Shown: piece after piece, positions 15,754-19,863 of the stretch
Layout: each line of letters starts with the position of its first letter
Numbering within the stretch: position 1 is the first letter of the stretch
NCBI GenBank assembly: GCA_964426355.1
Contig: CAYRRA010000078.1
Location: 1-19,863 of the forward strand
DNA length: 19,863 nt
From: JAJFTV01 sp964426355
Lineage (GTDB): Bacteria > Chloroflexota > Anaerolineae > Anaerolineales > Anaerolineaceae
Direction: 5' to 3'
Translations under genes and position numbers: made by a program
Notes under the pieces: model-generated
The model's database searches: none
What the model was told of the DNA's origin: nothing
Seen by the model: only the letters and a program-made list of their open reading frames with translations

Positions 15754-16608
15754 CTAATCGAGCATGCTCATCAATTCGTCGTAGTCTTCATCCTTCATGC
15801 CGAAATAGTTTTCTTCGGCGGGGAAGGTTTGCTCTTTGACCTCTTTAACGTACTGTTGGAGACCGTTCAGAATCACACCGCCGGCATCGCCAAAGACTTT
15901 TGCCATGCGGGGTTTAAACTTGGGGTACAAACCGAACATGTCATGATAAATCAATAATTGACCGTGGGCATGTGGACCGGCGCCCAGGCTGATGATGATG
16001 CTGTGCTCGGAACGCTCGGTGATGATTTTGCAAAGGCGATCCGGCACCAGTTCGAGCAGGATGGCAAACGCCCCTGCGTCTTCGAGTGCCTTGGCATCAT
16101 CAATGATTTTCTTGGCTGTCGCCGCATTTTTTCCTTGCAGCCGGAACCCGCCCAGCGCGCTGGCGCTCTGGGGCGTCAAACCCAGGTGACCCATCGCGGG
16201 GATGCCGGATTTGACGATACCAGCGATGCGGTCTGCCATTTCAGCGCCGCCTTCCAGCTTGATAGAGTCGCAGCCGGCTTCTGCCATAAAGCGACCTGCG
16301 TTGCGAATGGCGCTCTCGACGCTGGGTTGATAGCTCATGTAAGGCATATCGCCCACCAGCCAGACGTTGGGCGCACCGCGCCGGACTGCCTGCGAGTGGC
16401 GGATCATATCTTCCATGGTGACGGGCAGGGTGCTTTCATAACCCAGCATGGTCATTCCCAGGCTGTCGCCAACCAGCACCATCTCAATCCCTGCTTTGTC
16501 CTGAAAACTGGCTGTGGGAAAGTCGTAGCAGGTGAGCATGACGATTGGGTCGCCGCTTGCGCGCTTTTTGTAAAGATCTGGTAACGTGATTTTTTTACGC
16601 TCTGACAT
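15754..16608 (-). CDS. panB: 3-methyl-2-oxobutanoate hydroxymethyltransferase (PanB), divergent form
   Basis: Transfers a hydroxymethyl group from methylenetetrahydrofolate to 2-oxoisovalerate to make ketopantoate in coenzyme A synthesis. It is 284 residues, a TIM barrel. Key residues are kept: Asp48 and Ser49 in VGDS, Asp87 in GDMP, Lys117 and Glu119 in IKLEGG, and Glu186 in LELVP. Two conserved places differ: the usual GIGAG-x-x-xDGQ loop is SLGAGPHAHGQ (207-217, Asp to His), and the C-terminal FP-EEHSF motif is FPAEENYF. It could therefore be a paralogue with a changed keto acid. No panC or panD is near. The ATG has AAGGAG upstream; the gene lies 76 bases after the aminotransferase gene on the same strand. 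Confidence 0.85.
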   Translation of the reverse strand: MSERKKITLPDLYKKRASGDPIVMLTCYDFPTASFQDKAGIEMVLVGDSLGMTMLGYESTLPVTMEDMIRHSQAVRRGAPNVWLVGDMPYMSYQPSVESAIRNAGRFMAEAGCDSIKLEGGAEMADRIAGIVKSGIPAMGHLGLTPQSASALGGFRLQGKNAATAKKIIDDAKALEDAGAFAILLELVPDRLCKIITERSEHSIIISLGAGPHAHGQLLIYHDMFGLYPKFKPRMAKVFGDAGGVILNGLQQYVKEVKEQTFPAEENYFGMKDEDYDELMSMLD

Positions 16609-16684
16609 TGTATTACTCTCCTTTTTGAATACAGAAAATCAACTTCACAGGATAAACCTGAAGATTTGTAAAAGACAGTTCCGT

Positions 16685-17860
16685 CTATGCCATCCTTTTG
16701 AAAAACGCTGCCAGCCGTTCGACCGCTTTTTGGATGTTCTCGAGCGAATTGGCATAGGACAACCGCAGATAGCCTTCACCCTGGCAGCCGAACGCGGTAC
16801 CGGGCAGCAAAGCGACCCCGACTTCGTCCAGGATGCGCCGCGCCAGTACACTGGAGGAAACGCCAAAGGATTTGATGTTGGGGAAAGCATAGAACGCAGC
16901 TTTGGGGGTCAGGCAGTGCATGCCAGGGATGGAATTGAGACCTGCCACGATACAATCGCGGCGTTCCTGATAAGCTGCTACCATCTGCTCTGTTGCAGAC
17001 TGGTCACCGGTTAACGCAGCCACGCCCGCAATTTGGGAAAACTCAGCCGTGCTGCCAACTGCATGGGTGACCAACAGTTCAATTCGGTCGGCGAGGTCTT
17101 GTGGCATGATGGCGTAACCTAACCGCCAACCGGTCATGGCGTAGGTCTTGGAAAACCCATCCACCACGATGGTGCGCTCTGCCATTCCGGGCAGGGTGAG
17201 AAAACTATCGACGTGCAGGTGGTCATAAACGATACGTTCGTAAATCTCATCCACCAGAACCCAGCAATTGTATTTTTCTGCTGCTGCTGCGATGTGCTTC
17301 AAGTCTTCATAAGGAATCACACCGCCGGTGGGGTTGCTGCCCGGTGTGTTGAGCACGATCATCCGGGTGCGGGCGTTCACCAGGCGGTCAAAAATCTCCA
17401 GGTCGAAGGAGAAACCGTTCTCTTCGCTGAGGGGAACGGGCACCGGCACGCCGCCGGCGATGGCGATCATTTCATGATAGGTGGGAAAACCCGGATCCGG
17501 GTAGATGACCTCATCGCCGGGGTTGATCAATGCCAGTGAAGGGAAGAAAAGCAGTGGTTTTGCACCCGGCGCAACCACAACCTGCCCTGGCGTGATGGGA
17601 AACCCGCCACGTCGCTGGCTGGCATACGATGCAATGGCTTCGCGCAGAGCGGGCATGCCGCGCGGCGATGTGTAGCGTGTGCGCCCTTCTTCTATTGCCT
17701 GCATACCCGCGCTGCGGATGTGACCAGGCGTGGGAAAATCAGGCTCACCCACTTCCAGATGGATGATTTCCCTGCCCTGTGATTCTAACTGCCTGGCACG
17801 CGCCAGCACCTGGTAAGCACCTTCAGCCTGCAAATTATCAACTCGATTGGCAAATTGCAT
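16685..17860 (-). CDS. Class I/II PLP-dependent aminotransferase
   Basis: Enzyme of 391 residues of the aspartate aminotransferase fold (subgroup I). Seen: GEPDFPTP (38-45), the substrate-side RYTSPRG loop, NPTGG (176-180), DEIY (204-207), PLP lysine Lys238 in SKTYAMTGWR, and the carboxylate-binding Arg in the final YLRLSYANS. The amino donor cannot be told from motifs; aspartate, alanine, aromatic or branched-chain amino acids are all possible. AAGGAG lies at good distance before ATG 17860. Position between a PLP lyase and panB suggests handling of 2-oxo acids, which is inference. Confidence 0.9.
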   Translation of the reverse strand: MQFANRVDNLQAEGAYQVLARARQLESQGREIIHLEVGEPDFPTPGHIRSAGMQAIEEGRTRYTSPRGMPALREAIASYASQRRGGFPITPGQVVVAPGAKPLLFFPSLALINPGDEVIYPDPGFPTYHEMIAIAGGVPVPVPLSEENGFSFDLEIFDRLVNARTRMIVLNTPGSNPTGGVIPYEDLKHIAAAAEKYNCWVLVDEIYERIVYDHLHVDSFLTLPGMAERTIVVDGFSKTYAMTGWRLGYAIMPQDLADRIELLVTHAVGSTAEFSQIAGVAALTGDQSATEQMVAAYQERRDCIVAGLNSIPGMHCLTPKAAFYAFPNIKSFGVSSSVLARRILDEVGVALLPGTAFGCQGEGYLRLSYANSLENIQKAVERLAAFFKRMA

Positions 17861-17878
17861 GGGAACTCCTTATTCAAA

Positions 17879-17937
17879 GAGATACGGACAACGCAACAAT
17901 TGTAATGGGGTTTACTTTTTTGCGTTATCCGTATCTC
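17879..17937. repeat. Long inverted repeat between lyase and aminotransferase genes
   Basis: Arms GAGATACGGACAACGCA (17879-17895) and TGCGTTATCCGTATCTC (17921-17937) are complementary at 16 of 17 positions, around a 25-base centre that holds its own small palindrome ACAATTGT (17896-17903). It fills most of the 84-base gap between the lyase stop and the aminotransferase start. Read on the - strand only TTT follows, so it is a weak fit to a terminator; a small palindromic repeat element, an attenuator or a processing site are alternatives. Confidence 0.8.
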
Positions 17938-17944
17938 ACTTGTT

Positions 17945-19132
17945 TTATGATTTGATCTTTGCCAGAGCCTGAATCATGTCTTCTTTCAGGTCCTCGATAT
18001 CTTCGATGCCTACAGCATAGCGGATCAAACCCTCTGGAATGCCGGCTTTGACACGTTCTTCTGCGGTCAGTTCAACATGGCTGGTTGTGGCAGGCGGTCC
18101 GACCACGGTCTCAACCTGTCCTAGATTGGCAGCCATGTAGGCGTATTTCAGGCTGTTGAGCACAGTTCTAACCGCCTCAAAACCGCCTTTCAGGTCAAAG
18201 CTCAACACGCCGCCAAAACCGCTCATCTGTTTTTTGGCAATAGCATGACCCTTGTTGCTTTCCAGACCAGGGTAATTCACCGTGCGCACCTGCGGTTGTT
18301 CTTCCAGGAAGCGCGCCATGGCGAGCGCATTGGCGTTTTGACGCTCAACCCGCAGCCCCAACGTTTTCAAGCTGCGCAGCAACAGATAGGCACTGTTGGC
18401 ATCTAACGCCGGGCCGGTGATTTCGCGGAACCGGTACACCTTTTCGACCAGTTCTTTGCTTCCGCAGACTACGCCGCCGAGCAGGTCACCGTGACCGGCA
18501 AGGAATTTTGTGGCGGAATGGAGCACCAAGTCACCCCCCAGGGAGAGTGGATTCTGGTTGAGCGGGGTGGCAAAGGTGTTATCGCACACCACCACAGCCC
18601 CCGCTTTTTTTCCGGCTGCAGCCAGGCGTTCCAGGTCGAGCACTTTCAACGTCGGGTTGGTGGGGGTTTCCAGGTACAGCAGGTCACAGCCTTTGGCGAT
18701 TTCAGCTTCGATCAGGGCTTGGTCTTCGGTATCACACACGGTGCACTCAATGCCAAAGCGCGGTAGAAACTGCGCAAAATGCAGATAGGTTCCGCCGTAG
18801 GTGTCCTTCACAGAGACGGCGCGCTGCCCGGAACTGAGCAAAGCGAAGAGGGTGGTGCTGATGGCAGCCATGCCGGTGGCAAAACTGGTAGCCGCTTCAG
18901 CGCCTTCCAGGGCAGCTACTTTTTGTTCAAAAAGGCGGGCTGTTGGGTTTGAATTACGGCTGTAGATATCGCCAGGCAACTGTTTGAGCGCCACAGCTTT
19001 CCAGGTATCCACGTCATCATAAGCGAAAGAAGCATTCATCACGATTGGGGGTACCAGTGCATGTGTCACTGGGTCGACGGAACGCATCAGGTGGACTGAG
19101 CGTGTGGATGGTCCGGGTTGTTTCTGGGTCAT
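17945..19132 (-). CDS. Cys/Met metabolism PLP enzyme (cystathionine gamma-lyase/synthase type)
   Basis: Enzyme of 395 residues of the trans-sulfuration family. Seen: Tyr57 and Arg59 in YSRNSNPT (PLP phosphate contact from the neighbouring subunit), TYGGTY (111-116), ETPTNP (155-160), DNTFATP (184-190), and PLP lysine Lys209 in SATKFLAGHGD. The active-site Cys of typical methionine gamma-lyases is Gly in TYGGTY, which argues against that activity. The end GPPATTSHVELTAEER is of the lyase/synthase type. Cystathionine gamma-lyase, cystathionine gamma-synthase and O-acylhomoserine sulfhydrylase cannot be separated from the sequence alone. AAGGAG precedes ATG 19132; it follows the GntR gene by 39 bases and probably shares its transcript. 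Confidence 0.88.
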   Translation of the reverse strand: MTQKQPGPSTRSVHLMRSVDPVTHALVPPIVMNASFAYDDVDTWKAVALKQLPGDIYSRNSNPTARLFEQKVAALEGAEAATSFATGMAAISTTLFALLSSGQRAVSVKDTYGGTYLHFAQFLPRFGIECTVCDTEDQALIEAEIAKGCDLLYLETPTNPTLKVLDLERLAAAGKKAGAVVVCDNTFATPLNQNPLSLGGDLVLHSATKFLAGHGDLLGGVVCGSKELVEKVYRFREITGPALDANSAYLLLRSLKTLGLRVERQNANALAMARFLEEQPQVRTVNYPGLESNKGHAIAKKQMSGFGGVLSFDLKGGFEAVRTVLNSLKYAYMAANLGQVETVVGPPATTSHVELTAEERVKAGIPEGLIRYAVGIEDIEDLKEDMIQALAKIKS

Positions 19133-19171
19133 TGAAAAGTTCTCCTTATGGAAAAAAGTTAATCTGGCACG

Positions 19172-19861
19172 TTAAGATGCGCCGGATGGGTTGACGTGGT
19201 TGGTTTTCAATCGTTCGATAGCACGCATGGCAGTTTCGCGGATGTGCTCCTGGATGGTTTCACTGGCTTTTGCTTCGTCTCCGCTGCGCATGATTTCGAG
19301 CAATGCACGATGAGAAGAAGGGTAATTCTTTTCATCGCCTGGGCGGGTGTAGTACATGAAATACAAGATTTGAGCCTTCATTTCTTCCAGCGATTGTACG
19401 AGCAAGGAATGGTCGGTGCGCGCCCACAATTGATGGTGAAATTCGATGTCCAATGCAATCAAGCGGTCAGCGTCGCCACGTTCATAAGCAGCGTCCATTT
19501 TTGCGATGACTTCTTCCAGGGCGGCGTAGTCTTCAGCGGTGAAATTTTTGCAGGCTAAGCGGATGCCCAATCCTTCCAGTACGGCGCGCAGCGTGGCGAC
19601 TTCCCAAAGGGTTTTGCGATCCCACTCCTGGATGTAATATGCACCACTGATTTCCTTGCGGAGCAGATTTTGGCGTTCCAAACGGGCAAACGCTTCGCGC
19701 ACAGGTGTGCGGCTGACCCCCAGAGCTTCAGCAATCTGGGCTTCACGCAGGCGTTCGCCTGGGATCAACTTGCCTTCAATGATGTTCTGGCACAAGGCAT
19801 CATAGACGTGGTCGGCGAGCACATTTCGGCGGGTTTGGATGGGTGAGAGGTTCTCAAGCAT
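19172..19861 (-). CDS. GntR-family regulator, FadR/FCD subfamily
   Basis: DNA-binding repressor of 229 residues, close to the usual length. Winged helix-turn-helix about 15-75 with LREAQIAEALGVSRTPVREA, then an all-helical FCD ligand domain (about 85-215). The FCD metal/ligand residues appear intact: Asp and His in LDIEFHHQL, His in SSHRALLEIM, and His in IQEHIRETA. FCD regulators usually sense carboxylic acids. ATG 19861 is two bases from the window edge, so the ribosome site and operator are not visible and the true start could lie outside. It is the first seen gene of the lyase-aminotransferase-panB set and probably controls it. Confidence 0.88.
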   Translation of the reverse strand: MLENLSPIQTRRNVLADHVYDALCQNIIEGKLIPGERLREAQIAEALGVSRTPVREAFARLERQNLLRKEISGAYYIQEWDRKTLWEVATLRAVLEGLGIRLACKNFTAEDYAALEEVIAKMDAAYERGDADRLIALDIEFHHQLWARTDHSLLVQSLEEMKAQILYFMYYTRPGDEKNYPSSHRALLEIMRSGDEAKASETIQEHIRETAMRAIERLKTNHVNPSGAS

Positions 19862-19863
19862 TT

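Noticed and set aside
15958..16584. Long + strand open frame of 208 residues opposite panB
   Set aside because: It is a shadow of the conserved panB reading frame, with odd composition and no family resemblance.
19133..19171. Possible SAM-type riboswitch before the lyase gene
   Set aside because: The gap is only 39 bases and shows no paired structure of the needed size; the hom leader likewise shows no such fold.

Overview
The window looks like chromosomal DNA of a Chloroflexi bacterium, most likely an Anaerolineae-type one. This rests on three things: a compact ccmA-ccmB-ccmC-ccmD cytochrome c maturation block preceded by a lipoprotein whose mature end reads CSFSTAGDVTPPPG, a short homoserine dehydrogenase without an ACT domain, and the general protein style. 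It is an inference from recall, not a database result. No rRNA, tRNA, CRISPR array, transposase or integrase was seen.

Region 1 (1-5820, + strand). A cytosolic PAS-GAF-GAF-GGDEF sensor protein comes first. It is followed by a ccm-linked lipoprotein with a C-terminal membrane anchor and a SHOCT-like tail, then the heme-export/maturation genes ccmA, ccmB, ccmC and a small ccmD-like gene. The GGDEF domain is degenerate (NGNNF, and a lost metal-binding Asp) but keeps the RxxD inhibitory-site motif, so it looks like a c-di-GMP receptor or scaffold rather than a cyclase. ccmE, ccmF, ccmG and ccmH are not in the window.

Region 2 (5827-6891, - strand). A homoserine dehydrogenase gene converges on ccmD with only 6 bases between the stops. 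A 340-base divergent intergenic region follows.

Region 3 (about 7110-15583, + strand). This is one long operon: oligopeptide-type substrate-binding lipoprotein, two permeases, two ATPases, a ROK-family regulator and a PIG-L (LmbE) zinc deacetylase. It starts at a near-consensus sigma-70 promoter (TTGACA, 17 bases, TATTAT). A perfect 10-3-10 palindrome covers the -10 and start site and is the best candidate operator for the ROK protein. Tandem hairpins separate the binding-protein gene from the permeases, and a strong rho-independent terminator closes the operon. The transport proteins are of the Firmicutes Opp type and the block is by eye more A+T-rich than its flanks, so lateral acquisition is plausible. 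Together these genes look like a self-regulated uptake-and-deacetylation module for an N-acetylated (amino sugar-containing) peptide or oligosaccharide; the substrate is unknown.

Region 4 (15754-19861, - strand). Reading from high to low coordinates, a GntR/FCD regulator (its upstream region lies outside the window), a trans-sulfuration-type PLP lyase, a class I aminotransferase and a divergent PanB. A 17-bp-arm inverted repeat lies between the lyase and the aminotransferase and may terminate or attenuate transcription. The theme is amino acid and alpha-keto acid metabolism, which fits the homoserine dehydrogenase on the other side of the transporter block.
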